Source: an uncultured Eubacteriales bacterium (lineage in GTDB: Bacteria > Bacillota > Clostridia > Oscillospirales > Oscillospiraceae). From it: a DNA stretch of 7,925 bases. The position numbers and the translations under genes were made by a program. The stretch is from NCBI GenBank assembly GCA_949744025.1, contig CATJWA010000139.1, positions 1 to 7,925 on the forward strand, written 5' to 3'. Below are positions 1-6,008 of the stretch, piece by piece. Within the stretch, counting starts at the first letter, position 1; every line of letters starts with the position of its first letter. The notes below the pieces were generated by a model. That model ran no database searches. It was not told where the DNA came from and was given only the letters and a program-made list of their open reading frames with translations.

Positions 1-399
1 AACGGGAGGCTTGCGGAAATTCTGTTCGTGCTGCTGGTTATCGCGGGCGCGCTGCTGCTTGTGTCCGTGTTTAAGTGGGATAATCCGTACAGGAAGCTGA
101 CGGCCCATCCGGCTTTGGTCAGCTCCGGCCTGAGAGCGGAGCTGGAGGCGGAATACGCGGCCGTGCGTCCCCGCTGGCAGGGCCTGAGCCTTGCGGGGCT
201 GGCTATGATTCTGCTGGGATTTTTTCTGTTCCCCACGCTGGCGCCGGAGCGGGCGCATGAGCTGGACGATTTTTTCACGGCCGCGGGCCTTGTCCTCGCC
301 GGCGCCGGCTTTTTCCCGTGCGTGTACTTCTCGGGCGCTCTGAAGGCGTATAAGCTGCTTCTGGCAATGAACGATGAATATTATGTAAAAAGGAAATGA
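1..399 (+). CDS. C-terminal part of a small membrane protein, 5' end outside window
   Basis: The frame is open from base 1 to the TGA at 397-399, giving 132 residues, so the gene very probably starts before the window. A GTG at 28 is the first ordinary start codon, but the nearest Shine-Dalgarno-like GGGAGG (4-9) is 18 bases away, too far to support it. Three hydrophobic segments can be seen: the extreme N-terminus of the visible part (about residues 7-23), a second around 62-80 containing GLAMILLGFFLF, and a third around 90-117. Between the first and second lies a charged stretch beginning DNPYRKLTAHP. The tail is basic (EYYVKRK). I do not recognise a named family; the NPYRKL-type juxtamembrane segment resembles uncharacterised Clostridia membrane proteins, from memory only. 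The next gene begins 8 bases after its stop, so the two are probably co-transcribed. Confidence 0.7.
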   Translation, partial: NGRLAEILFVLLVIAGALLLVSVFKWDNPYRKLTAHPALVSSGLRAELEAEYAAVRPRWQGLSLAGLAMILLGFFLFPTLAPERAHELDDFFTAAGLVLAGAGFFPCVYFSGALKAYKLLLAMNDEYYVKRK

Positions 400-406
400 G
401 GCTCTT

Positions 407-829
407 ATGAAGAAATTGATATTTGCAGTATGCGCCTGCGCGCTTTTGCTGCTGTGCGCCTGCGGAGACACAGGCCCGCGGGATACGGAGCTTGAAAAGG
501 CTCAGGAGATACGGGTAGTCTCCGCGGGCGGGAAGCTTGTCAAAACCCTCGCCAGCGACGCCGAGCTCGATGAGTTCAGTGATGCTCTCGACGCTGAGGA
601 ATGGGAGCTGGTCAAGCTGCCTGAAAACGCCGAATTGCGCGGCGAGTTCAGGCTGTACCAGACGGAGACGCTGAAATTCGGACAAAAGCCCGAGGACCTG
701 AAAATGGTTGAGCTCGGCCGCCTGCGCCTGTATGACGCGCCTTACGCGTCGCTGGAGATTTTCCACATGGAGCTGTGTGTCGAGCTTTCGGACGCGGCGT
801 GGGAGTATCTGGATTCGTATTTTGAATAA
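407..829 (+). CDS. Small predicted lipoprotein of unknown function
   Basis: The product has 140 residues. It starts with a classical lipoprotein signal: two lysines, a hydrophobic stretch, then L16-C17-A18-C19 followed by G-D. Cys19 is the likely lipidated residue, which would put the protein on the outer face of the membrane. The -2 Cys is unusual for a lipobox, but the overall pattern is good. The mature part is acidic and about 120 residues long, with a GGKLVKTL segment near residue 41 and alternating charged and hydrophobic stretches that suggest a small beta-rich fold. No family is recognised. The ATG at 407 follows a GAGG (398-401) overlapping the stop of the upstream membrane protein gene, so translational coupling with it is likely. 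A strong intrinsic terminator follows 12 bases after the stop. A role beside the upstream membrane protein is inferred only from this spacing. Confidence 0.8.
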   Translation: MKKLIFAVCACALLLLCACGDTGPRDTELEKAQEIRVVSAGGKLVKTLASDAELDEFSDALDAEEWELVKLPENAELRGEFRLYQTETLKFGQKPEDLKMVELGRLRLYDAPYASLEIFHMELCVELSDAAWEYLDSYFE

Positions 830-841
830 TGAAAAAGACGT

Positions 842-871
842 GGGCTCCGGCTTTATGCCGGAGCCCTTTTT
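842..871 (+). terminator. Rho-independent terminator after the lipoprotein gene
   Basis: A perfect 10-bp stem (GGGCTCCGGC at 842-851 with GCCGGAGCCC at 857-866), a 5-base loop and five T residues (867-871). It lies between convergent genes. On the minus strand a T5 run (complement of 832-836) follows the stem after about five bases, so it may also weakly end the sigma operon, whose last stop codon is at 882. Confidence 0.93.
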
Positions 872-881
872 CTGTGGCCTG

Positions 882-2339
882 TCAGTCCCCGTATAGCTCA
901 AAGGAGTCGAAGCTGAATGTGTTTTGAAACCTCTCGAACACCTGTGAGATGTCTCCGGTTTCACGGGAAAGGGCATAGTCTCCAGCGGTGAGTACCGGAT
1001 ACTGCCACAGACTTTTCTGGTGAAAATATTCCGCCGAGGCGTGTATGCAGTCCCCGCGCGGCAGCTCAAACACGTAGGAGAGATAACCTCGGTTGTCCTC
1101 CCCGCCGATCGGAAGGGAGAAGCGGGCGAGAATATGCGTGTCGGTGCTCGGCCCGAAAAAGAAATTGTTTATGGTGTGGCTCGCGGTATCCAGCGAGTAG
1201 TACGGCGCGGCGCGGGTCTGGCCGTCAAGCTCGCACAGCACGCGCCCGCTCGCCTGGCCGCAGACGAACCAACCGTTGTCACCGCTGCAGGGCAGGAGGT
1301 CTATGGCCTCCGTTCCGCGGAAATCGTTCTGTCCGACCCAGCGGAAATGGTAAAACGCTCTCCACTCCCGATTTTCGCCGGGCAGCTTTACGGCAATAAC
1401 GTCGGTGTTGGGGCTGAACTTGCCGTTGGTCCGCTGGCCGTGCATCTCCATGACGGCAACCCGCTCCGCTCCCTCGCAGGCGAGCAGGTCCTCATCAGAC
1501 AAATCCGCGAGCAGCTCCTCGGGATAGCCGAGGACGGCCAGCTCGGTTTGTATCTGCGCGGCGCGGCCGTCCTGCTCGGCGTAGACGGGCTGCCAGTCCA
1601 TCGGATAGCTGCTCAGAAGCAGGAACAGGCACAGGCCCGCCGCGGCCACAGCGCCCAGGGCGCTCAACGTGAAGGCCCGGTCGGACACGCGAACGCCGGC
1701 GCACCGCACGCTGTAGCCGGCGCCGTCCAGCTCGTCGGCCACCTTGGCCAGCTTGAAGATTATAAAGAAATAGGCGATGATTATTATCAATACTACTATA
1801 GTGCCACTGAAGTTGATAAGAGCCAGCACGGTAAAAATCACATACCATATCACCAGCGCCAGCGCTGCACCCACCTCGCCGGAGAGCCCCGCCTTGTGGT
1901 GCACGGTACGGAAGGCGCGGCAGAGGGCGAGGATATAGACAAACTGCGCGATAAGGGCGAATGCGGTTAAAATCATGGCAGGGTAAGAGGCCAGTATCTC
2001 CCCGTTAAAGCGCGTGGCGCCAAGCAGCAGTGTGAAACAGAATAGGACGGCGCGTATAACCGTCATGGCGTAGCAGAGCGCGAAGGCGTGGTTTTCCCGC
2101 CGCAGACGGCGCAGTCCGAGCAGGAGCTGTATTGTACCTATGGCGGGGAGAATATAGTTCAGCCGGAGGAAGTTGAGTGTGACAAGCGTCAGCGCCGTGC
2201 CCAGCACGATGCGGTCCATTGCCTTTCTCCATGGGCTTACATCCACGGCGATGTAGTCCGGCGGCAGCTCGCCGATGCTGCTCTCAAGCAGCGCCTCGAA
2301 GCCCTCCTCATCGGGGAGCTTTTTTTCGCGTTCACTCAT
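882..2339 (-). CDS. Multi-pass membrane protein with extracytoplasmic C-terminal domain; putative anti-sigma factor/sensor
   Basis: I chose the ATG at 2337-2339 (485 residues, beginning MSEREKK) because GGGAGGTG lies about 8 bases upstream. An in-frame start 8 codons earlier has no such support. The order is: an acidic cytoplasmic N-terminus of about 40 residues; hydrophobic segments at roughly 44-76, 88-108, 115-140, 158-180, 182-203 and 227-250; then a soluble region of about 230 residues rich in aromatics, with no further membrane segment. An even number of helices would leave both ends on the same side; the exact topology needs a predictor. The gene overlaps the sigma factor's last codons by 8 bases (CATGAGTGA), so the two products are probably made together. 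Membrane proteins encoded directly after an ECF sigma factor commonly act as its anti-sigma factor. That role is inferred from position and architecture; no zinc-binding HxxxCxxC motif of the ZAS type is present. Confidence 0.78.
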   Translation of the reverse strand: MSEREKKLPDEEGFEALLESSIGELPPDYIAVDVSPWRKAMDRIVLGTALTLVTLNFLRLNYILPAIGTIQLLLGLRRLRRENHAFALCYAMTVIRAVLFCFTLLLGATRFNGEILASYPAMILTAFALIAQFVYILALCRAFRTVHHKAGLSGEVGAALALVIWYVIFTVLALINFSGTIVVLIIIIAYFFIIFKLAKVADELDGAGYSVRCAGVRVSDRAFTLSALGAVAAAGLCLFLLLSSYPMDWQPVYAEQDGRAAQIQTELAVLGYPEELLADLSDEDLLACEGAERVAVMEMHGQRTNGKFSPNTDVIAVKLPGENREWRAFYHFRWVGQNDFRGTEAIDLLPCSGDNGWFVCGQASGRVLCELDGQTRAAPYYSLDTASHTINNFFFGPSTDTHILARFSLPIGGEDNRGYLSYVFELPRGDCIHASAEYFHQKSLWQYPVLTAGDYALSRETGDISQVFERFQNTFSFDSFELYGD

Positions 2340-2868
2340 GCCTGACACCTCCCAGCTCCTCACGCAGCCTTTTTTTCAGCCTGTACAGCCGGCCCTCGAC
2401 GGCCCGCTCCGTCATTCCCAGCTCGGAGGCGATCTGAGCCGTCGGCTGCATGTAATAATATTTCCGGTAGAACAGATCCACGTCGCGCCGCTGCATATGG
2501 CCCAGAGCGTCGAGCAGTGCGCGCCGCCGCTCGCTGAGCAAAAGCGCCTGCTCCGGCGTGGGCTCGCCGGAGGGAATGTCAGGCGTAAGCTCCTGTGCCT
2601 CGCCGCGGCCTTTTCGCGCTCGGCCGAGCGCCGCGTTTCGCGCAATCGCCGTCAGCCAGGCCCTCCAGCTTCCCCGGGCAGGGTCAAAGCAGCCGATTTT
2701 TTCCCATACGAGCATGGAAATTTCGCTGACACATTCCTCGCGGTCCTGTCCGTCCGTCAGAATGGGGGAGACTATGTAGCGCAGCATGGGAGCGTAATAG
2801 GTCAGAAACGCCTGCGCGCCAAGCTCGTCCCGAGCTCTGATAAGCTCGATAATCTGCCCCTCCTTCAC
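2332..2868 (-). CDS. ECF-like sigma-70 family RNA polymerase sigma factor
   Basis: The product has 178 residues. Sigma region 2 covers about 17-87, with the core-binding and -10 recognition pattern including EECVSEISMLVWEKI and a tryptophan-rich SWRAWLTAIARNAA segment. A variable linker of about 30 residues follows. Region 4 lies at about 115-172, ending in a helix-turn-helix (TAQIASELGMTERAVEGRL) and a basic tail. There is no region 1 or 3, which is the ECF layout. The start is GTG at 2866-2868, chosen because GGGAGG lies 8 bases upstream; an ATG seven bases earlier is in another frame. The protein should direct RNA polymerase to a small regulon, possibly including its own operon. The next gene overlaps its end by 8 bases and encodes the putative membrane-bound regulator. 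Confidence 0.9.
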   Translation of the reverse strand: MKEGQIIELIRARDELGAQAFLTYYAPMLRYIVSPILTDGQDREECVSEISMLVWEKIGCFDPARGSWRAWLTAIARNAALGRARKGRGEAQELTPDIPSGEPTPEQALLLSERRRALLDALGHMQRRDVDLFYRKYYYMQPTAQIASELGMTERAVEGRLYRLKKRLREELGGVRHE

Positions 2869-2904
2869 GCCGCATACCTCCCTTACGTTTTGTGCCTCTG
2901 TTTA

Positions 2905-2910
2905 ATTATA
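2905..2910 (-). promoter_or_regulatory. Candidate -10 element upstream of the sigma factor gene
   Basis: A consensus TATAAT on the minus strand lies 37 bases before the GTG start, in an AT-rich patch. No good TTGACA-like -35 is found at 15-19 bp; the nearest hexamer at 16 bp reads TGGGTT. It may therefore be chance, or the promoter may use another sigma factor, including the one encoded here. Confidence 0.35.
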
Positions 2911-2999
2911 TACGCGAAAACGGAAAAACCCACGAAAAAAGTAAAATTTTTGTACAGCCCCCAGCCGCACCGCCCAAAAACGCCTCAAATCAGAAAAAT

Positions 3000-3028
3000 T
3001 TGACTTTTAACGCGTTAAAGAGTAAAAT
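3000..3028 (+). promoter_or_regulatory. Sigma-A-type promoter for the DUF554-EamA operon
   Basis: TTGACT (3000-3005), a 17-bp spacer and TAAAAT (3023-3028) form a near-consensus vegetative promoter. The DUF554 start codon is 37 bases past the -10, with AAAGGG (3051-3056) as ribosome binding site. A 6-bp inverted repeat TCAAAT/ATTTGA (2985-2990 and 2998-3003) overlaps the -35. Confidence 0.72.
3006..3019. promoter_or_regulatory. 14-bp perfect palindrome in the promoter spacer, probable operator
   Basis: TTTAACGCGTTAAA is perfectly symmetric and lies wholly between the -35 and -10 hexamers, where a bound protein would block polymerase. The inner TTAA-N4-TTAA matches the core of the redox repressor Rex site as I recall it (TTGTTAA-N4-TTAACAA), but the flanking G and C of that consensus are missing, so the regulator cannot be named. 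Confidence 0.55.
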
Positions 3029-3064
3029 GTACCCTGCAAATTCCACAGGAAAAGGGTTGAGCGA

Positions 3065-3790
3065 ATGACAGCCGTATTTGTAAACATGGCAGCCGTTATC
3101 CTGGGCAGCTCGCTCGGGATAATTTTCAGGAGTAAAATAAAGCAGCGATACGTCTCCTCGGTGATAGCGGCGCTGGCTCTGGTAACGGTAGTGATAGGCG
3201 TCTCCAGCGCGGTGGAGACGGAGAACCTGCTGTGCGTGATAATCTGCATGGCCCTCGGCACCGCCCTGGGCGAGCTGCTGCGCATTGACGACAGGATTGA
3301 GGGCGCGGGCGATTTCGTCAAGGACAGGCTTTTGCGCGGCAGGGTGAAGGAAAGCCGTTTCACGGAGGGCTTTGTCTCCGCCTGCATTCTGTTCTGCGTC
3401 GGCTCGATGACCATCATGGGCTCGTTTGAGGCGGGCATAAACGGCGACTGCGGCATCATATACGCCAAGAGCGCGCTGGACTTCGTCTCCTCCGCCGCCT
3501 TCGGGGCGGCGATGGGCGTGGGAGTGACCTTTTCCGCCGTGTTCATCCTGCTGTTTCAGGGCGGGCTGACCCTGCTTGCCGGCGTGCTTGCGCCATACCT
3601 CAGTCCGGAGGTGGTCACGGAGATGTCCGCCGCCGGCGGGGCGATACTCATCGGAATGGGAATAAACATGCTTGAGCTGTCCGGTAAGCGCATAAAGGTG
3701 GCGAACATGCTGCCGGCGGTTTTCCTCCCGATAGGCTTCCTTCCGCTGTATAACTGGATAGCAGTGCTGCTGGCCGGGGTGCAGGGATGA
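3065..3790 (+). CDS. DUF554 family membrane protein (YqgA/YdfK-like)
   Basis: The product has 241 residues, the usual size for DUF554. It has about six or seven hydrophobic segments, starting directly at the N-terminus. Family-typical elements as I recall them are: an N-terminal VNMAAVILGSSLG; a GTALGELLRIDDRIE segment at about 65-79; the conserved EGF-S-LFCVGSM-I-GS block at about 101-120; GINGD at 124-128 followed by an AKSALD segment; a FQGGLTLLAG segment at 164-173; and GG-L-G-GINML at 191-203. The protein is expected to sit in the cytoplasmic membrane; members lack a firmly established function, and a transport role is only presumed. The ATG at 3065 has AAAGGG 8 bases upstream and its own promoter. 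Its stop overlaps the start of the EamA transporter (ATGA), so the two are translated as a unit. Confidence 0.88.
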   Translation: MTAVFVNMAAVILGSSLGIIFRSKIKQRYVSSVIAALALVTVVIGVSSAVETENLLCVIICMALGTALGELLRIDDRIEGAGDFVKDRLLRGRVKESRFTEGFVSACILFCVGSMTIMGSFEAGINGDCGIIYAKSALDFVSSAAFGAAMGVGVTFSAVFILLFQGGLTLLAGVLAPYLSPEVVTEMSAAGGAILIGMGINMLELSGKRIKVANMLPAVFLPIGFLPLYNWIAVLLAGVQG

Positions 3791-4683
3791 AAAAGCACGC
3801 CGCGTACATACTTGCCGCCGGCGTGCTCTGGGGCTTTATGGGCGTTTTCGTGCGCGCTCTGGCGAAAATCGGAATAAGCTCCACGGGGGCGATAATGCTG
3901 CGCTGCGGCCTTGCAGCGCTCATGCTGGGCCTGACGATGCTGATAAGGGACCGTCGGCTTTTCGCCGTGAGGCTTAGGGACTTCTGGTGCTTTCTCGGTT
4001 CCGGCCTGTGCTCGATGCTCTTTTTCACGTATTGCTATTTCACAAGCATGGAGTATCTCGACCTCGGAACGGCGGCGATACTGCTGTACACCGCGCCGTC
4101 GATAGTTATCGTGCTCTCGCGCTTTATTTTCCGCGAGAAGCTGACGCCGGTGAAGGTGCTGGCGCTGCTGCTGTCCTTTGCCGGCTGCTGCCTTGTCTCC
4201 GGCGTGGGTACGGATACGAGGCTGTCCGCGCAGGGCATACTGCTCGGCCTCGGAGCCGGGCTCGGATACGCGCTGTATAGCATCTTTGCCCGTCTTGCCA
4301 TGAACCGCGGCTACGGCAGTCTGACAATAAGCTTTTACACCAGCCTTCTGGCCGCCGCCGGCGCGGCCATTGTGTGGGGAACGCGGGAGGCGGCGATAAT
4401 GCTCCGGTCGCCGTACAACGCGCTTTTGTGCCTGGCAACCGCCGCGGCGAGCTTTTATCTGCCCTATCTTCTGTATACCAGCGGCCTGGAGGGTACGGAA
4501 ACCGGCCGAGCCTCAATCATGGCCTCCATAGAGCCTGTTGTGGCAACGCTGTGCGGCGTTCTGATATTCCACGAGCGTCTGACCGCGTCCTCCGCCTGCG
4601 GCGCCCTGCTTGTCCTCGCCGCAATAGCCCTGCTGAACATCATCCCCCGCAAAAAAGACGGCTCTGCGGGGAAGGCGGGATAA
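3787..4683 (+). CDS. EamA/DMT superfamily transporter
   Basis: The product has 298 residues with about ten membrane helices, in the normal 280-320 range of drug/metabolite transporters. Two EamA repeats are visible, at about 5-137 and 150-287. The first opens with AAGVLWGFMGVFVRAL, the typical helix-1 W-G pattern, and later has a YLDLGTAAILLYTAPSIVIV segment followed by FREKLTPVKVLALLLSFAGC. The second mirrors it with GRASIMASIEPVVATL and FHERLTASSACGALLVLAAI. These proteins usually export metabolites or amino acids across the cytoplasmic membrane; the substrate cannot be told here. The start codon overlaps the stop of the DUF554 gene (ATGA), and a GGGG-rich stretch just upstream can act as ribosome binding site. 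The C-terminus is short and basic (PRKKDG). The gene ends about 50 bases before a strong bidirectional terminator. Confidence 0.9.
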   Translation: MKKHAAYILAAGVLWGFMGVFVRALAKIGISSTGAIMLRCGLAALMLGLTMLIRDRRLFAVRLRDFWCFLGSGLCSMLFFTYCYFTSMEYLDLGTAAILLYTAPSIVIVLSRFIFREKLTPVKVLALLLSFAGCCLVSGVGTDTRLSAQGILLGLGAGLGYALYSIFARLAMNRGYGSLTISFYTSLLAAAGAAIVWGTREAAIMLRSPYNALLCLATAAASFYLPYLLYTSGLEGTETGRASIMASIEPVVATLCGVLIFHERLTASSACGALLVLAAIALLNIIPRKKDGSAGKAG

Positions 4684-4734
4684 AACGCCTTGCAGAGCTT
4701 CGCGCGGGGTCGCGCTCTGCTGTCTCTGCTTATC

Positions 4735-4778
4735 AAAAAAAACCATGGAAACCGCAAAGCGGAATCCATGGTTTTTTT
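4735..4778. terminator. Symmetric bidirectional terminator between EamA and MBL genes
   Basis: CCATGGA (4743-4749) pairs with TCCATGG (4765-4771), then a 2x2 A/A internal loop, then CCGC (4752-4755) with GCGG (4759-4762) around an AAA loop. An A8 run (4735-4742) precedes and a T7 run (4772-4778) follows, so either strand gives a hairpin plus U-tract. It serves convergent genes. A second hairpin, GCAGAGC/GCTCTGC (4692-4698 and 4714-4720), lies just upstream without a T-run. Confidence 0.93.
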
Positions 4779-4786
4779 AAATTGCT

Positions 4787-5680
4787 TCAGTCCTTCCACG
4801 CGGTGCGGAACTTGAGCCAGTTGGGGTCGGGGTCCTCGTTCCAGGACCAGTCGCGCCCGCCCTTGAACACCTCGGAGTTCATCTCGTTGCTGAGCATGTT
4901 CAGCGTGGCGGTGGGGAAGCGCTTGGCCATGTGGTAGTAGAACTCGCCCGGAGTGCTCGTCGCGGCGAGCTCCTCCTCGGTGGCGATGAGATAGTCCTTG
5001 GTGAACTTCAGGCCGCTCTCGTCAAGGGGCATACCCTCTCTCATGTGGCCGGGGATGACGACCTCGGGATGCAGGTCGTAAATACCCTCGATATCCTTTA
5101 TCCACAGCTTGCGCTGCTCGGCGTTGACCTCGCAGGTGAAGGGGTGAGCGTCGTTGAACACAACGTCGCTGCAAACAACGGTCTTGATTGAGGGAATCCA
5201 GACGATGGTGTTCCACATCAGGTCGCCCATGCAGCGGATAATTTCGAGCTTTTCGCCCTCCAGCTCCATGAAGGTGCCCTCAAGCGGCTCAAGACAGTCA
5301 CACTGCTTGCGGCAGAGGTTCTGCTCGCCGATTATCTCGGTCCACTCGTCAAGCTTGGGCTGGTACTGATGGGAATAGAGCGTGCAGACGGGAGCCGGCG
5401 CGTAGCACTTGGCGTTGGGGAAGACCTCGTGGATTTCACCCATGCCCCAGTAATGGTCGGGATGGGCGTGTGTGGCGTATATGGCCTTGAGCTCAAGGCC
5501 GGTTTCAAGAATTTCGGCAATAACCCTGTGGGCGTTCGCACGCGTCCACTGGCAGTCGATAAGTATGCATTCCTTCTTGCCCATAACGATGACAGACGTT
5601 ACGTTGAAAGCGTCCTCCGAGGAAACGAATATTTTGGTGGCGAGCTTGCCCTCGCCGTGCCTGACGGTTATACTCTGCAT
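4787..5680 (-). CDS. MBL-fold metallohydrolase
   Basis: The product has 297 residues with no signal peptide, so it is presumably cytoplasmic. The metallo-beta-lactamase metal motif HxHxDH is clear: H71-A-H73-P-D75-H76. Other landmarks are ILIDC at 39-43 (beta strand before the active site, Asp42), the bridging Asp172 in VVCSDVVFND, and the last histidine H212 in VVIPGH. At motif 3, where many members have G-H, this protein has G152-D153 followed by a WNTIVWIP strand. I recall related uncharacterised hydrolases with GD at this place, so the change is probably a subfamily trait. The likely reaction is hydrolysis of an ester, lactone or thioester-like bond; the substrate is unknown. The ATG at 5678-5680 has AGGAGG 7 bases upstream. 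The gene is divergent from the DUF169-SDR genes and shares a terminator with the EamA operon. Confidence 0.88.
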   Translation of the reverse strand: MQSITVRHGEGKLATKIFVSSEDAFNVTSVIVMGKKECILIDCQWTRANAHRVIAEILETGLELKAIYATHAHPDHYWGMGEIHEVFPNAKCYAPAPVCTLYSHQYQPKLDEWTEIIGEQNLCRKQCDCLEPLEGTFMELEGEKLEIIRCMGDLMWNTIVWIPSIKTVVCSDVVFNDAHPFTCEVNAEQRKLWIKDIEGIYDLHPEVVIPGHMREGMPLDESGLKFTKDYLIATEEELAATSTPGEFYYHMAKRFPTATLNMLSNEMNSEVFKGGRDWSWNEDPDPNWLKFRTAWKD

Positions 5681-5756
5681 TTTTCTTCCTCCTGTACCGG
5701 CCCAGCAAAAATGACCGTTTTTTTAACCGGCGCAATGGCTGCACCAAGCTAATTAT

Positions 5757-5784
5757 ATTATACCCGATTATGCCATATTGACCA
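5757..5784 (-). promoter_or_regulatory. Candidate promoter of the MBL hydrolase gene
   Basis: On the minus strand TGGTCA (complement of 5779-5784), a 16-bp spacer and TATAAT (complement of 5757-5762). A second TATAAT overlaps it at 5752-5757. The -35 matches the consensus at four of six positions. This would give an untranslated leader of about 70 bases before the AGGAGG site. Confidence 0.5.
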
Positions 5785-5792
5785 GACAAAAC

Positions 5793-5821
5793 TTGCTTGT
5801 CAGCGGTAAATAATTGCTTGT
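5793..5821. repeat. Two direct copies of TTGCTTGT, 21 bp apart
   Basis: TTGCTTGT occurs at 5793-5800 and 5814-5821. The 21-bp period places both on the same face of the helix, as expected for paired sites of one DNA-binding protein. The second copy also sits in an AATTG-N7-CAATT inverted repeat (5812-5828). Confidence 0.4.
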
Positions 5822-5843
5822 AACAATTTTTTGTATTTGGCCC

Positions 5844-5882
5844 ACAACAAAAAGTTTCTTCTGGAAAAGAAGTTTTTGTTGT
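5844..5882. repeat. Inverted repeat with 10-bp perfect arms
   Basis: ACAACAAAAA (5844-5853) is matched by TTTTTGTTGT (5873-5882). Inside, TTCTT (5856-5860) can pair with AAGAA (5867-5871) around a 6-base loop. It lies upstream of the presumed transcription start of the DUF169 gene and overlaps a possible -10. It could be an operator, or an AT-type hairpin in a transcript; the stem is too AT-rich to be a strong terminator. Confidence 0.5.
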
Positions 5883-5909
5883 ACAATCTGTTTATAAGGA
5901 AATATGAAC

Positions 5910-5947
5910 TTGACGGGTCAATATATTCGATTTGCTCAATATATTGG
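5910..5947. promoter_or_regulatory. Tandem palindromic elements upstream of DUF169 gene, probable operators
   Basis: TCAATATATT occurs at 5918-5927 and again at 5936-5945, an 18-bp period. The second copy forms the perfect palindrome CAATATATTG (5937-5946); the first differs by one base. The first copy also overlaps another inverted repeat, TTGAC-GG-GTCAA (5910-5921). Three overlapping symmetric elements within 38 bases suggest binding sites for a dimeric regulator. Confidence 0.45.
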
Positions 5948-6008
5948 CCTGAAACGGCGGGTTGGGAGCTTTTTCGACTCCGGACCGATTTATGAAAGGG
6001 GAAGGACG

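Larger units (their letters stand above)
5681..6008. other. Divergent intergenic control region between MBL and DUF169 genes
   Basis: These 328 bases hold no convincing gene. The frame of the DUF169 gene stays open back to an ATG at 5904, but that ATG has only a 3-base gap from AAGGA (5896-5900), and the extra 35 residues do not look like part of the domain. The region is AT-rich against its neighbours. It contains the minus-strand promoter, direct repeats, a 10-bp-arm inverted repeat and tandem palindrome-like elements, listed separately. No clear plus-strand -35/-10 pair stands out; weak candidates are TACAAT at 5882-5887 and TTGTAC-18-TATGAA at 5879-5908. Confidence 0.6.

Noticed and set aside
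28..30. GTG as the true start of the first gene
   Set aside because: The frame is open to the window edge and the nearest purine-rich site is 18 bases upstream, so a 5' truncated gene is more likely.
275..1069. 264-codon open frame on the minus strand
   Set aside because: It runs across two plus-strand genes and through the terminator at 842-871, and its product is arginine-rich without a recognisable fold.
1020..1970. 316-codon open frame on the plus strand
   Set aside because: It is the antisense shadow of the membrane protein gene at 882-2339, low in complexity and basic, with no domain and no ribosome binding site. The minus-strand reading has clear membrane helices and a coupled start.
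2275..3003. 242-codon open frame on the plus strand
   Set aside because: It is antisense to the sigma factor gene and runs into the intergenic promoter region. The sigma factor motifs on the other strand are unambiguous.
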